Below are positions 16,902 through 26,291 of a stretch of 64,000 nt of DNA, piece after piece. Position 1 is the first letter of the stretch; every line of letters starts with the position of its first letter. Below the pieces are notes generated by a model. The model ran no database searches. It saw nothing but the letters and a program-made list of their open reading frames with translations, and was not told where the DNA came from. This stretch comes from CAYGYG01 sp964354155. GTDB lineage: Bacteria; Hydrothermota; Tepidihabitantia; SM23-42; CAYGYG01. The DNA lies in NCBI GenBank assembly GCA_964354155.1, contig CAYGYG010000005.1, positions 62,001 through 126,000 of the forward strand, in the 5' to 3' direction. A program made the position numbers and the translations under genes.

Positions 16902-18007
16902 CCAGGGTCATGATTCTTGATGCCGACTACGATAGCCTGGCTGGGCCGATTGCCGGAGTATTCGATTCCTTCGCGCCGGATCTTGAAAACAAGAAGGTGT
17001 TGGTCAAGCCGAACATGCTTTCGGCACGCCGGCCTGACGAGCACGTTACGACCCATCCGAGCTTGGTCAAAGCGGTAAGCCGCGAACTCATCAGGCGGCA
17101 CGCAAGAGTAACCGTGGGCGATAATCACTCGGCCGAAGGCGCGACGCTCAATGAAGAGGTGGCGCGGGTTACGCAGATCGCCGACGCGTCGCTGGGTCAT
17201 TTCCGGAACATCAGTAAGGCGGCCCGTATCGTCAAGGGGTTTTCGACCCTGGTTGACGAGGTCATGGTTTCTACCGATGTGCTTGAATGTCAGTATCTGG
17301 TGAACCTGCCCAAATTCAAAACCCACGCCTTGACGACGATCACTGGGGCGCTAAAGAACATGTATGGCATTGTTCCCGGCACGGCCAAGTCGCGGCTTCA
17401 CTTTCGCTGCGCCCAACCCCGGCATTTCGCCCAGATTATCGTCGACCTGTACCGGATTCGGCCGCCGGATTTGACGATTATGGATGCCGTGATCGGCATG
17501 GAAGGTTTGGGTCCGGGCAACGGCAAACTTCGGCCCATCGGCAAACTGATTGCATCGACGAACGGTGCGGCGGTGGATGTCATCATGGCCCGCATGATGG
17601 GTGTTAAGCCCGAATCGATTGGACACCTGAAGCTGGCCATTGAACAGGGCCTGGTTGATCCCGAGCGCATCGAAATCGACGGTGAGGTGAAGAGCTTAAA
17701 GCGATTTGAAATGCCGCCGACTTTCATCCGCGGGGGTTTCCCCCGCTTCGTGTTCACCGCCGCCCAGTACCTGTATAGCAAGGTTGTGCACGGCTATCAG
17801 GTCGGCCGTTTTCCCGTCTTGGAGTTGGGCCGGTGCCGGCAATGCGGCTCCTGCATCAACATCTGTCCGGCGGAGGCCCTGGGGAGGGTTGAGGACGGGT
17901 ATCCAAAGATCAACTACTCGACGTGCATGCTCTGCTACTGCTGCATCGAAGTCTGCCCCCACAACGCAATCCGGCCTCGGCCCCGGATGTTCCGGCGCAA
18001 ATCCTAG
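16898..18007 (+). CDS. DUF362 protein with C-terminal 2[4Fe-4S] ferredoxin domain
   Basis: 369 residues. The DUF362 part spans about 1-290 (VLVKPNMLS, GDNHSAEG, LPKFKTHALTTITGALKNM, MDAVIGMEGLGPGNG). The last 70 residues hold CRQCGSCINICP and CMLCYCCIEVCP, two cysteine clusters for 4Fe-4S centres. The family's reaction is unknown; the ferredoxin part implies electron transfer. ATG 16898 is chosen because it overlaps the rsmA stop. A second DUF362 protein without the ferredoxin part is encoded at 46965-48053. Confidence 0.85.
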   Translation: MTRVMILDADYDSLAGPIAGVFDSFAPDLENKKVLVKPNMLSARRPDEHVTTHPSLVKAVSRELIRRHARVTVGDNHSAEGATLNEEVARVTQIADASLGHFRNISKAARIVKGFSTLVDEVMVSTDVLECQYLVNLPKFKTHALTTITGALKNMYGIVPGTAKSRLHFRCAQPRHFAQIIVDLYRIRPPDLTIMDAVIGMEGLGPGNGKLRPIGKLIASTNGAAVDVIMARMMGVKPESIGHLKLAIEQGLVDPERIEIDGEVKSLKRFEMPPTFIRGGFPRFVFTAAQYLYSKVVHGYQVGRFPVLELGRCRQCGSCINICPAEALGRVEDGYPKINYSTCMLCYCCIEVCPHNAIRPRPRMFRRKS

Positions 18008-18063
18008 TGGTTTGTAACATAGATCGACGTGACTAATAGTATTCCGAAAGTACCCACTATTCG

Positions 18064-18573
18064 CTATCCGTTCTCCAATTCCACCAGCACCTGGTTGGCG
18101 GCGACCCGGTCGCCACCCTTGCAGGTGACACATTTTACTTTGCCGGTCAGGGGGGCGCGCAGCTGGTTTTCCATCTTCATGGCTTCGACGATGACCAGAA
18201 TCTGACCTTTCTCAACGACGTCGCCCGCCTGGCAGTTCACCTTCACAACCAATCCCGGCATCGGCGCGATAATCGTGTTGTCGACCAGGTGGTCGGCTAC
18301 GCCGCGCTGGGTTGATTCTTTGATCTCCTCCACTTCATATACCCTGCTGCCCTGGGCTAGATAGAGCTTCTTACCGGCACGAGCCCAGTAGAGACACGAC
18401 TGACGGTCACCGACCGCGATCAGCAGAGTGTGGTCATCAACCAGGCGACTCACGACCTCGTGGCGTTCGGTTCCCACGGTTACGATATGCTTGCTCGCGT
18501 GTGTCTCAAGGGCGCCCTTAACTTCGATGCCGTTTATCAACAGTTGGAAGTTCATGCCAATGTCTCGTCCCAT
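18064..18573 (-). CDS. Biotin carboxyl carrier protein of an acyl-CoA carboxylase
   Basis: 169 residues. The C-terminal biotinyl domain has VEAMKMENQLRAPLTGKV; the lysine of EAMKM receives biotin. The preceding PMPGLVVKVNCQAGDVVEKG is the usual hinge. The N-terminal half (about 1-90) is a beta-rich region typical of separate carriers of propionyl-, methylcrotonyl- or pyruvate-type carboxylases. It follows the biotin carboxylase gene by 27 bases. The start may instead be ATG 18555. Confidence 0.88.
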   Translation of the reverse strand: MGRDIGMNFQLLINGIEVKGALETHASKHIVTVGTERHEVVSRLVDDHTLLIAVGDRQSCLYWARAGKKLYLAQGSRVYEVEEIKESTQRGVADHLVDNTIIAPMPGLVVKVNCQAGDVVEKGQILVIVEAMKMENQLRAPLTGKVKCVTCKGGDRVAANQVLVELENG

Positions 18574-18600
18574 AGATGACCTAGATATGAGCGACTCATT

Positions 18601-20106
18601 CTACTGCGGCCCAAGCCCAATCTCCCACTGGCCGATGGTCTGCCAGGGATTGGGGGCGATCGCCGGGCCGGAAGCCGGCCGCTTCGCGGCCGGACCGGCT
18701 TGAAGCACAATGGCCGCGGCGGCGACGACGTCAACCGGCAACGTGGCGGCGGCACCAGGCCGGGTGCGCTGGAAATGCTGATCGACAAAACTGGTCGAAA
18801 GGCGGCCGGCGGCATATTCGGGATCCATCAGCAGCCCGCGCAGGAAACCGATCGTCGATTTGATCCCGATGATGACGTATTCGTCAAGCGCAGCGATGAG
18901 GCGTTGGCGCGCCCGGTCGCGGTTCTCGGCCCAGCTGATGAGCTTGGAGAGAATCGGATCGTAGTACGGACTTATTTCGACACCGGCGTAGAGCGCCGAG
19001 TCACACCGGATACCGGGACCGGACGGTTCTTTGACGAAGTGGATCGTCCCGGGCGACGGCATGAAGTCATTGGCCGAGTCTTCGGCATAGACCCGGCACT
19101 CAATGGCATGACCGCGCTGCTGGAGGTCGCCCTGCTTGATGGAAAGCGGCTCGCCGGCTGCGACCAGGATCTGCTGGCGCACGAGATCGACGCCCGTGAC
19201 CATCTCGGTGATGGGGTGCTCCACCTGAATCCGAGCATTGACTTCGAGAAAATAGAAATTCCGGTTACGGTCGAGCAGGAATTCGACGGTACCGGCATTG
19301 GTATAGCCAACCGCCTGGGCAACCTTGACCGCGGTGGCGCCCATCTTCTGTCTTAAGACATCGTCGATAACCGGTGATGGTGTCTCTTCAATGATTTTCT
19401 GATGCCGACGCTGAATCGAGCACTCCCGTTCGAATAAGTGAACAACGCTGCCGTGCTGGTCGGCCAGGATCTGGAACTCGATGTGGCGGGGTTCTTCGAT
19501 GTACTTTTCGAGATAGACCGAGGCATCGCCGAACGCGGACTTTGCCTCGCGCATGCCCGCGGCGACCGCATCTTTCAACTCCGCCTCGCGGCGCACGACG
19601 CGCATGCCCTTGCCGCCGCCGCCCAGTGAAGCCTTGACGATGACCGGATAGCCGACCGCACCGGCCCCGCGCAGAAAATCGTCAAGCTCCTTGCCGACAA
19701 ACTGCATGCCCGGGATGATCGGGATACTTTCTTTAATGACGGTGTTGCGGGACTCGACTTTGTCGCCGACGAGCTTGAGGGCTCGGGGATTCGGCCCGAT
19801 GAAGATGAGGCCGGCATCGATGCAACGCTGGGCAAAGAGGTGATTCTCGGACATAAAACCGTAGCCCGGGTGCACCGCGTCCGCACCAGACTCATGGGCG
19901 GCCTTGATAATATGTTCGATGTTCAGATAGCTCTCAAGCGGCGGCGGCGGGCCGAGACAAACCGCCTGGTTGGCCATCTGCACATGCAACGCGTCTCGGT
20001 CGACGTTGGAATAGACCGCGACCGTCGGGATCGACATCTCGCGACAGGCCCGGATGATCCTTACCGCGATCTCACCGCGGTTGGCGATGAGTATCTTCTT
20101 AAGCAT
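18601..20106 (-). CDS. Biotin carboxylase subunit of an acyl-CoA carboxylase (first copy)
   Basis: 501 residues. ILIANRGEIAVRIIRACRE begins the biotin carboxylase N domain, VKASLGGGGKGMRVV is the ATP-grasp glycine loop, FLEVNARIQVEHPITE binds metal and bicarbonate. It carboxylates carrier-bound biotin with ATP and bicarbonate. Its neighbours (biotin carrier, and an enoyl-CoA hydratase of the methylglutaconyl type) suggest methylcrotonyl-CoA carboxylase rather than fatty-acid acetyl-CoA carboxylase; no carboxyltransferase is present to settle this. The C-terminal 30 residues are Ala/Pro rich and look unstructured. The start overlaps the cyclase-AAA-TPR gene by eight bases. Confidence 0.92.
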   Translation of the reverse strand: MLKKILIANRGEIAVRIIRACREMSIPTVAVYSNVDRDALHVQMANQAVCLGPPPPLESYLNIEHIIKAAHESGADAVHPGYGFMSENHLFAQRCIDAGLIFIGPNPRALKLVGDKVESRNTVIKESIPIIPGMQFVGKELDDFLRGAGAVGYPVIVKASLGGGGKGMRVVRREAELKDAVAAGMREAKSAFGDASVYLEKYIEEPRHIEFQILADQHGSVVHLFERECSIQRRHQKIIEETPSPVIDDVLRQKMGATAVKVAQAVGYTNAGTVEFLLDRNRNFYFLEVNARIQVEHPITEMVTGVDLVRQQILVAAGEPLSIKQGDLQQRGHAIECRVYAEDSANDFMPSPGTIHFVKEPSGPGIRCDSALYAGVEISPYYDPILSKLISWAENRDRARQRLIAALDEYVIIGIKSTIGFLRGLLMDPEYAAGRLSTSFVDQHFQRTRPGAAATLPVDVVAAAAIVLQAGPAAKRPASGPAIAPNPWQTIGQWEIGLGPQ

Positions 20107-23100
20107 CGAGTTGATCCAGCTCCTTGAGCTTATGTTCCAATTTCAGGTCGCCGTAGACGCGGCGCGCCTTACTCAGGTATTCGGTGACTCGATCATGGTT
20201 CGCTCCGGCGCCCTTAAGCATCCGGGCGTAAGCGGTGTAGCTGTCGGCCAATAGCTTGGGCCGGCCGATCTTGGTGAATAGGTCGATGGCCTTATCCAGG
20301 CTCTCCGTCGCCTCGCGGTACTGGCCCGCGGCCGTGTGGATTTTCCCGAAAGTCAGACTGCAGGCGGCCTGTCCCGAATGCGAACCCAGCTCCGCGGCGA
20401 GTTTGACGGCTCGTGCGGCGTACTCCAGGGCTTGCTTTACGTGAGGACCTTTGACGAGTTCCAATTCCGCCCGAACGATGTAGAGTGACAGCAGGGTGTC
20501 CTTGTTACCGATGTCGAGAAGAATGCTTTCACCCTGGAGCAGGTGTTCCTCCGCCTTGGCGACTTCGCCCATGTCGAAATAGGTCTCGCCGAGGAAGCAG
20601 TGGGCGTTGCCGACCTGCATCTTGTCGCCGATCTCGGTCGAAGCCTTCAGGTAGAGCTGCAGATACTCGAGTGCTTTGAGATACTCACCGAGTTCGCGGT
20701 AGACCCGGCTCATGTAGCCGGCGGCGACGCCGACACCGAGCTTGTGTCCTACTTCCTCGGTTATCTTGTAGTCCTTCATGTAAAGCTCGATGGCGGTCCG
20801 GTAGTCGCCGCGGTAGTAGTAGATATCGCCCATGTTGTTGTAGGCGGTGGCAACCCCGCGCTTATGTCCGATTTCTTCTGATATCCGGGCATCCTTCTCG
20901 AACAGCGAAATCGCCTTATCGTATTCGCCGCGGTCCATATGGACCAGACCGAGATTATTAAGGGCGATGCACAGCCCCCGTTTGTAGTCGAGTTCCAGGT
21001 ACAGGTCGAACGTCTTCTCAAAGTAATCGGCCGCCTTGGTGTAGTCGCCGCGGACCCAGTACGAAAGCCCGATGGTGTTGTAACTGCGCGCGAAGATGCG
21101 TTTCTTTTCGGTTGCGTCGATGTCGAGTCCTTCAAGCACCTTGAGCTCTTTTTCGCATTCGGTGATGGCCCGCTCGGTTTCCCCTTTGGTGCGATAGAAA
21201 GAACACCGGAACAGTCTGATCTCCGAACGTTCCAGCGTCTCTTCCCGCGAGTTGCCGCCAACCAGGCGTTCCGCCTCGTCCAGCATCTTGAGGGCGTTGT
21301 CGGCCCGGTCTAAGTCTTCGTAGGCCAGCGCGATCTTGCGCGTGGCCCGGGCCTGGACGACGTTGCTTTTGGTTACGGAACGCATCAGTGAATAACAGTC
21401 GATTGATTCACGGTAATTGCCTTTGTGGTCGAAGACATCGCCCAGTGCTTCATAGGCACCGGCCAGGTCTTCGGAGCGTGTGTCCGGATCATCGCGGACG
21501 AGTTCAATCAAGCGCTTGAAATGTTGCACGGCTTCGTCGTTGGCAAAACGTTCCTTGGCTTTGTGTCCGGCTTGCTTCAGCCAGTGCACCGCTTTATCAA
21601 GGTCATCGCTGTTGCTGTACTGGTGAGCCAGGACTTCGGCGAATTCGGCGAGACGATCCGGATACATCTGTTCGATAATCTCACCGACCCGGCGGTGCAG
21701 TTCCATCCGGCGCTTTTTCAGAAGGCTGTTGTAGGTCACTTCATGAACCACTGGGTGCCGGAATTGATAACGAAACTTGGAATCGATACGGTCTTCGCCG
21801 ATGAATTCGAAAGCCTCAAGCGTGCCGAGGTGGAGGCTGAGGATGAGACGATCGAGGTTGCAGATCGGCTCTAAGACTTCGATGTCGAAGATGCGGCCCA
21901 CAACCGAGGCCCGCTGGAGTACTTCTTTTACTTCCGGTTCGAGACGTTCCATGCGCGCGGCGATGACGGCCTGAACCGTATCCGGAATCCGGATCGAAGC
22001 CACGTCCGCGGTCAAACGCCACACCCCTTCGGTGAAGACCAGGACCTCGGCGTCAATCAGGGAACGGACAATCTCTTCGAGAAAAAAGGGACTGCCTTCG
22101 GCTTTGGCCAAAATCCGGTCTTTGAAACCTTCGGTGATGCCGGGGATCTGCAACAGATTGTAGACGAGCTGACTACTGGCTTCGTATTCCAGGGGCTTGA
22201 GTATGATCTCGGAGAACTTACTGCCCATTTTTTTGCTTAGGCGGTCTTTGACCTTGTAGCACTCAACGCCCTTTTCGACCCGGGAGAGGCAGACGAACGC
22301 GACCGGCAGCGGCCCGGCCAGGTCGACGATGAATTCCAAAAGCTCAAGCGAGCCCGAGTCAATCCAGTGATAATCTTCGATAATGAGCACGAGGGGCTGC
22401 CGTCGGGCCAAAAGCGTGACCAATTGCCGCATGCTGAGATGAATCTGAATCTTGAGCGACTTGGCATCAAGGTATTTGATCTTCTCGTCCAGTTCGCCTT
22501 CGAAACGGATCGAGAACAGGTAGCCGATGTAGGGGAGAATCTGGGCATATTCTGGTCCCATCACCAGCGGACCTTGTCGGAGAAGCTGTTCTTTGATCTG
22601 GGTCGAGGAGTCCTGATCTTTAATGCCGAAGAGATTCTTCAAGATGTGCAGAAAGGGATGGTAGAACAGGCCGCGGCCGTAAGACAGGCACCGCCCTTCG
22701 AGGATGGTAACCGGCGACCCCCGGTCGGCCAGGTCATGTAACATCTCAAACCCCAGCCGCGACTTGCCAACCCCGGCCTCGCCGGTTATGAAGACGACCC
22801 TTTCCTGCCCCTGGAACACTTCACTCATCAGGGCTTTGACGGCGTTGAACTCGCGGTCCCGCCCGACCATTGGTGAGTATAGTCCCTGGATACCGCGTTT
22901 TGGTTCGGGCTCCGCTTTGATGCCCGATGGCCGGTAGACGCGAACCCGTCCTTCAAGGCCTTTGATAGCCAGTTCGGTCATCGGCGCGTAGTCGAAAAGA
23001 TAACGGGTAAGGCGGTAGGTGGACTCAGCAACATGGATTTCGCCGTGCTGGGAAGCATCCTTGAGCCGGGAAGCGAAGTTGACAACGTCGCCCATTACCG

Positions 23101-23533
23101 AATATTCATGTTTGTCGGCGGAACCGACTTCTCCGACGTAGACGGTACCGCTGTTAATACCGATGTGGAGGCCCAGAGTGTTCTTGATTTTCAGTTTGGC
23201 GGACAGGGCGGAGTTTATCTGGGGCAGGTATTCCATCATCTCAAGAGCGGCGCGTACGGCACGTTCCGGATCGTCCTCGTGCATATCCGGCAGACCGAAT
23301 ATCGCGATAACCAAGTCGCCCTCGTACTTATAGATCGTACCCCCCTGCTTGATGATGGCGGAATTGAGGTGTTCAAAACAGAGATTGGCGGCATCGCGGA
23401 CTTCTTCCGGCTCCAGCGCCTTGGACATTGCCGTAAACCCGGAGAGGTCGGCAAAGACAAGGGTAACAAAACGTCGCTCGCCTTCGCCGCGCGGTTTTGA
23501 CCGGCTGCTCAAACCGGAAGCGGTGGTGATCAT
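20099..23533 (-). CDS. Class III nucleotide cyclase - AAA ATPase - TPR signalling protein
   Basis: 1144 residues in three parts. Residues 20-200 are a class III adenylyl/guanylyl cyclase domain: VTLVFADLSGFT (metal Asp29), YKYEGDLVIAIFG (metal Asp73), SVMGDVVNFASRL (purine recognition and the Asn/Arg transition-state residues), so catalysis is likely. Residues about 230-520 are an AAA_16-type ATPase with GEAGVGKS (Walker A) and LVLIIEDYHWID (Walker B). The remainder is a long tetratricopeptide array (repeats such as AYNNMGDIYYYRGDYRTAI). No membrane segment is seen. It is inserted between an enoyl-CoA hydratase gene and a biotin carboxylase gene, overlapping the latter, so its output may respond to acyl-CoA catabolism. 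That is inference. Confidence 0.9.
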   Translation of the reverse strand: MITTASGLSSRSKPRGEGERRFVTLVFADLSGFTAMSKALEPEEVRDAANLCFEHLNSAIIKQGGTIYKYEGDLVIAIFGLPDMHEDDPERAVRAALEMMEYLPQINSALSAKLKIKNTLGLHIGINSGTVYVGEVGSADKHEYSVMGDVVNFASRLKDASQHGEIHVAESTYRLTRYLFDYAPMTELAIKGLEGRVRVYRPSGIKAEPEPKRGIQGLYSPMVGRDREFNAVKALMSEVFQGQERVVFITGEAGVGKSRLGFEMLHDLADRGSPVTILEGRCLSYGRGLFYHPFLHILKNLFGIKDQDSSTQIKEQLLRQGPLVMGPEYAQILPYIGYLFSIRFEGELDEKIKYLDAKSLKIQIHLSMRQLVTLLARRQPLVLIIEDYHWIDSGSLELLEFIVDLAGPLPVAFVCLSRVEKGVECYKVKDRLSKKMGSKFSEIILKPLEYEASSQLVYNLLQIPGITEGFKDRILAKAEGSPFFLEEIVRSLIDAEVLVFTEGVWRLTADVASIRIPDTVQAVIAARMERLEPEVKEVLQRASVVGRIFDIEVLEPICNLDRLILSLHLGTLEAFEFIGEDRIDSKFRYQFRHPVVHEVTYNSLLKKRRMELHRRVGEIIEQMYPDRLAEFAEVLAHQYSNSDDLDKAVHWLKQAGHKAKERFANDEAVQHFKRLIELVRDDPDTRSEDLAGAYEALGDVFDHKGNYRESIDCYSLMRSVTKSNVVQARATRKIALAYEDLDRADNALKMLDEAERLVGGNSREETLERSEIRLFRCSFYRTKGETERAITECEKELKVLEGLDIDATEKKRIFARSYNTIGLSYWVRGDYTKAADYFEKTFDLYLELDYKRGLCIALNNLGLVHMDRGEYDKAISLFEKDARISEEIGHKRGVATAYNNMGDIYYYRGDYRTAIELYMKDYKITEEVGHKLGVGVAAGYMSRVYRELGEYLKALEYLQLYLKASTEIGDKMQVGNAHCFLGETYFDMGEVAKAEEHLLQGESILLDIGNKDTLLSLYIVRAELELVKGPHVKQALEYAARAVKLAAELGSHSGQAACSLTFGKIHTAAGQYREATESLDKAIDLFTKIGRPKLLADSYTAYARMLKGAGANHDRVTEYLSKARRVYGDLKLEHKLKELDQLDA

Positions 23534-23545
23534 GTCGAAGCTTGC

Positions 23546-24340
23546 CTAGGGCTGATTCCAGCCCGGTTTCCGTTTTTCCAGGAAGGCGGACATACCTTCC
23601 TGAGCCTCAGCTGCGATCCGGAGCTGGGCAATGACCTCAGCGGTATAGCGCCGGGCCTCCTCGAATGTTATCTGGGGCACCCGGCTCAGTAGTTCCTTAC
23701 ACCTGCGAATTGCTTCCGGACCGCTCGAGATGAGTTGATTGGCAAGTTCGTCGAGCGTCCGGTCGAGGTCGTCGGCCGGGACAACCCGGTTGACCAAGCC
23801 CGCGGTCAGCGCCCGTTCGGCACTCAACCGCTCACCGGTCAAGAAGAACTCGCGACAGGCGCCCTCGCCGCACTTCTTGATGACATAGGGCGATATGCAG
23901 GCGGGAACTAATCCGAGTTTCACCTCGCTGAAGCTGAACTTCGCATCCTGGGCGGCAACCGCGATATCGCAGACCGCAACCAGGCCGGTGCCGCCGCCGA
24001 TTGCCGCCCCCTGCACCCGGGCAATCGTCGGCTTGGGCGACGAATAGATGAGGTGAAGCATCTCGGCCAGTTCCAGCGATTCGCGCAGGTTCTCGTCGTA
24101 CGTGTAATCCTTGATCTCACGCATCCAGTTCAGGTCCGCACCGGCACAGAAGGACTTGCCCTCGCCGCGGAGCACGATCAGCCTCAGGTCGGGCATCTGC
24201 TCGATGGCTTTGAAGACCAGGATCAGTTCCTGGATCATTCTCCGGTTGAAGGCATTGTGGACTGAAGGACGATTCAAGATGACGTGACCGACTGGGCCCC
24301 GCGGGGAAAAGGTGACGGTCTCCAGGGTGTCGTGAATCAT
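23546..24340 (-). CDS. Enoyl-CoA hydratase family protein, methylglutaconyl-CoA hydratase-like
   Basis: 264 residues of the crotonase fold. LRGEGKSFCAGADLNWMR forms the first half of the oxyanion hole and is typical of methylglutaconyl-CoA hydratases; GAAIGGGTGLVAVCDIAVAA is the second half, with the active-site glutamate region in FSEVKLGLVPACISPYVI. Together with the biotin carboxylase and carrier downstream it suggests the leucine/isovalerate degradation route. It is the first gene of the operon, with a strong promoter whose -10 box ends five bases before the ATG. Confidence 0.88.
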   Translation of the reverse strand: MIHDTLETVTFSPRGPVGHVILNRPSVHNAFNRRMIQELILVFKAIEQMPDLRLIVLRGEGKSFCAGADLNWMREIKDYTYDENLRESLELAEMLHLIYSSPKPTIARVQGAAIGGGTGLVAVCDIAVAAQDAKFSFSEVKLGLVPACISPYVIKKCGEGACREFFLTGERLSAERALTAGLVNRVVPADDLDRTLDELANQLISSGPEAIRRCKELLSRVPQITFEEARRYTAEVIAQLRIAAEAQEGMSAFLEKRKPGWNQP

Positions 24341-24345
24341 TGAGG

Positions 24346-24374
24346 ATTATAGCGTAGAAACACAAGTAAGTCAA
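24346..24374 (-). promoter_or_regulatory. Promoter of the acyl-CoA catabolism operon, probably leaderless
   Basis: Minus strand: TTGACT (24374-24369), 17-base spacer, TATAAT (24351-24346), then five bases and the ATG at 24340. There is no room for a ribosome-binding site, so transcription should begin at or beside the start codon. Confidence 0.85.
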
Positions 24375-24453
24375 GAAAAGTGAGTGCCCCGGCGCGGTTT
24401 CGCCGACACCGGGTACCGCACAAGAAATGCGAAGTCCCATTTCATGTCACTAT

Positions 24454-24803
24454 CACGACTCTTGCATTTTCCTGACGATGATAAATTTTGGGCTTGCGGT
24501 TTCATATTCGCCCAATTACTCTATTCCGTGGAATTATTACTCGTTCTTATTACCTGCGATTTATCAAAAGTTAGACCGCTACCCTAATCCGCCTAAGGCG
24601 GACGCCCTTGGGCGGCGGGGTAGCTGGTGTGATCCTCGTGGCTCAAATGAACCCTAACTGCGCCCAAAACTTATCTTCTGTCAATTCATATAACGGTCAT
24701 GTCGCTATGAGACACGGACAAATGTCAAAGCTTCAAACTGCCGGCACCTTCTTGAGTCCCAACCGCGGAGTCCATCTTCTCCTTGCGTTTCACAAAAGTC
24801 GTG
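24454..24803 (+). repeat. Intergenic element with terminal inverted repeats, copy A
   Basis: The 499-base gap before lysS contains an element that reappears at 53994-54242. CACGACTCTTGCA (24454-24466) on the left is the reverse complement of the right end of copy B; here the right end is AGTCGTG (24797-24803). Shared blocks with copy B are TCATATTCGCCCAA (24502-24515) and a core of about 70 bases from AAAGTTAG (24567) past GTGGCTCA. No reading frame is conserved between the copies. It may be a non-autonomous mobile element or carry a structured RNA. Its right end abuts the lysS promoter. Confidence 0.6.
24578..24624 (+). ncRNA. Candidate three-stem structure in the intergenic element
   Basis: GCTACCC (24578-24584) pairs with GGGTAGC (24618-24624), enclosing two hairpins: CCGCC-TAA-GGCGG (24589-24601) and CGCC-CTTG-GGCG (24603-24614). 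In copy B the outer stem is GCCAC (54119-54123) with GTGGC (54161-54165) at the same distance, a T-A to C-G compensatory change. The first hairpin there keeps pairing through a G-T wobble, which fits an RNA read from the plus strand. Transcription is not shown. Confidence 0.45.
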
Positions 24804-24805
24804 TA

Positions 24806-24833
24806 TTGACTTTTGATTCTGTTGGATTATGAT
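24806..24833 (+). promoter_or_regulatory. Promoter of lysS, probably leaderless
   Basis: TTGACT (24806-24811), 16-base spacer, TATGAT (24828-24833). The ATG at 24840 is six bases past the -10 box, which also argues that 24840, not the in-frame codons upstream of it, is the start of lysS. Confidence 0.8.
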
Positions 24834-24839
24834 ATGGCC

Positions 24840-26291
24840 ATGGCTCCGGAAGTGCTGAAAGAAGAAGAAGTTCGAAGGGAAAAGCTTCAGAAACTCAGGG
24901 CCAAAGGTCTCAATCCATACCCCTACCGGTTTGACCGGACCCACACTACCGGTCAGATTGTCCAATCTTTCGGCGACCTTGAAACGCAGGGAACCGTGGT
25001 CGCGGCGTGCGGCCGGGTCGTGGCCATCCGGCGCCACGGCAAAGCGATGTTTGTCAACATCAGCGATGAGTCGGGCAAAATTCAGCTCTACTTGAGGTCC
25101 GATGCCTTGGGCGAGCGCTATGAAATCGTCGATTTTATTGATATTGGGGATTTTCTGGGTGTGCGCGGCAAAGCCTTCAAGACCAAGACCGGCGAACCAA
25201 CGATCATGGTTGAGGATTTCGTCATCTTGTCCAAATCCTTGAGACCCCTGCCCGAGAAATGGCACGGGCTCAAGGACGTTGAACTAAGGTATCGTTACCG
25301 GTACTTGGACCTGCTGGCCAATGAAGAGACCAGAAGCGCGCTCCGGCAACGAGCGAAGATCTGCAATGTTATAAGAGATTTTCTGAATGAAAGAGGTTTT
25401 ATCGAAGTCGAAACCCCCATTCTCCAGCCGGTCTACGGAGGGGCGACCGCCAATCCTTTCAAGACCTACTACCATGCGTTGGCGTCGGAGGTGTACCTGC
25501 GCATTGCCGACGAGCTGTACCTTAAGCGGCTCATCGTCGGCGGCTATGAGAAAGTCTACGAGATCGGTCGTGATTTCCGTAACGAAGGCGTGGACCGCTT
25601 TCACAATCCTGAATTCACGATGCTTGAAGCCTACGAGGCCTACAAAGACTACAACGATGTGATGTTGCTGGTCGAGGATCTGCTCATTCGCATTACCAAA
25701 GACCTTCACGGCGGCAATCGCCTCGTCTTTCAAGGCCGGGCCGCGGACTTAAACAAGCCATTCAGGCGGATTTACTATGTTGCCGAGCTTACCCAGATGA
25801 TGGGTACCGATCCGTTGACCCTGGGCAAAGAGGCGCTGCGCCAGCAGGCTGAGAAGTTCGGTCTGGAGCTTGGCGCCGGTCTCTCAAAGGGCAAGATAAT
25901 CGACAAGCTGTTCGAGGAATTGGTGCAAAAGAAAATCGTCGAGCCCACTTTTGTCTGCGACTACCCCAAGTTGATTTCGCCCCTGGCCAAGGAGCACCGG
26001 CAGAATAAGGACTTGGTCGAGCGCTTCGAACTCTTTGCGTTCGGGGTGGAGCTAGCGAATGCCTTCTCCGAGCTGAACGACCCGGTCGAACAGCGGCGTC
26101 GCTTTGAAGAACAGCTGGCGGAAAAAGAGGAAGGTATCGGAGAAATCGACGAAGACTTTCTGCTTGCCCTGGAGCACGGCATGCCGCCCACCGGAGGTCT
26201 GGGGATCGGCATTGACCGGCTCTGCATGGTTTTGCTCGATAAACCGTCACTGCGGGACGTCATTGCCTTTCCTCATCTGAGAAAAGAATGA
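24840..26291 (+). CDS. lysS: Lysyl-tRNA synthetase (class II)
   Basis: 483 residues. An N-terminal OB-fold anticodon domain (VVAACGRVVAIRRHGKAMFV) is followed by the class II catalytic core: motif 2 in IGRDFRNEGVDRFHNPEFTM and motif 3 in GLGIGIDRLCMVL. It charges tRNA-Lys. An upstream in-frame TTG exists, but the promoter position favours ATG 24840. It overlaps lolC by four bases and starts a seven-gene run of mostly overlapping genes. Confidence 0.95.
   Translation: MAPEVLKEEEVRREKLQKLRAKGLNPYPYRFDRTHTTGQIVQSFGDLETQGTVVAACGRVVAIRRHGKAMFVNISDESGKIQLYLRSDALGERYEIVDFIDIGDFLGVRGKAFKTKTGEPTIMVEDFVILSKSLRPLPEKWHGLKDVELRYRYRYLDLLANEETRSALRQRAKICNVIRDFLNERGFIEVETPILQPVYGGATANPFKTYYHALASEVYLRIADELYLKRLIVGGYEKVYEIGRDFRNEGVDRFHNPEFTMLEAYEAYKDYNDVMLLVEDLLIRITKDLHGGNRLVFQGRAADLNKPFRRIYYVAELTQMMGTDPLTLGKEALRQQAEKFGLELGAGLSKGKIIDKLFEELVQKKIVEPTFVCDYPKLISPLAKEHRQNKDLVERFELFAFGVELANAFSELNDPVEQRRRFEEQLAEKEEGIGEIDEDFLLALEHGMPPTGGLGIGIDRLCMVLLDKPSLRDVIAFPHLRKE

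Noticed and set aside
18008..18063. AATAGT/ACTATT hairpin as a terminator between convergent genes
   Set aside because: The stem is six A/T-rich bases with no T tract on either strand.
23546..24340. Fatty-acid beta-oxidation assignment for the crotonase gene
   Set aside because: No thiolase, dehydrogenase or ligase gene is near, and the CAGADLNWM signature with a biotin carboxylase neighbour fits methylglutaconyl-CoA hydratase better.
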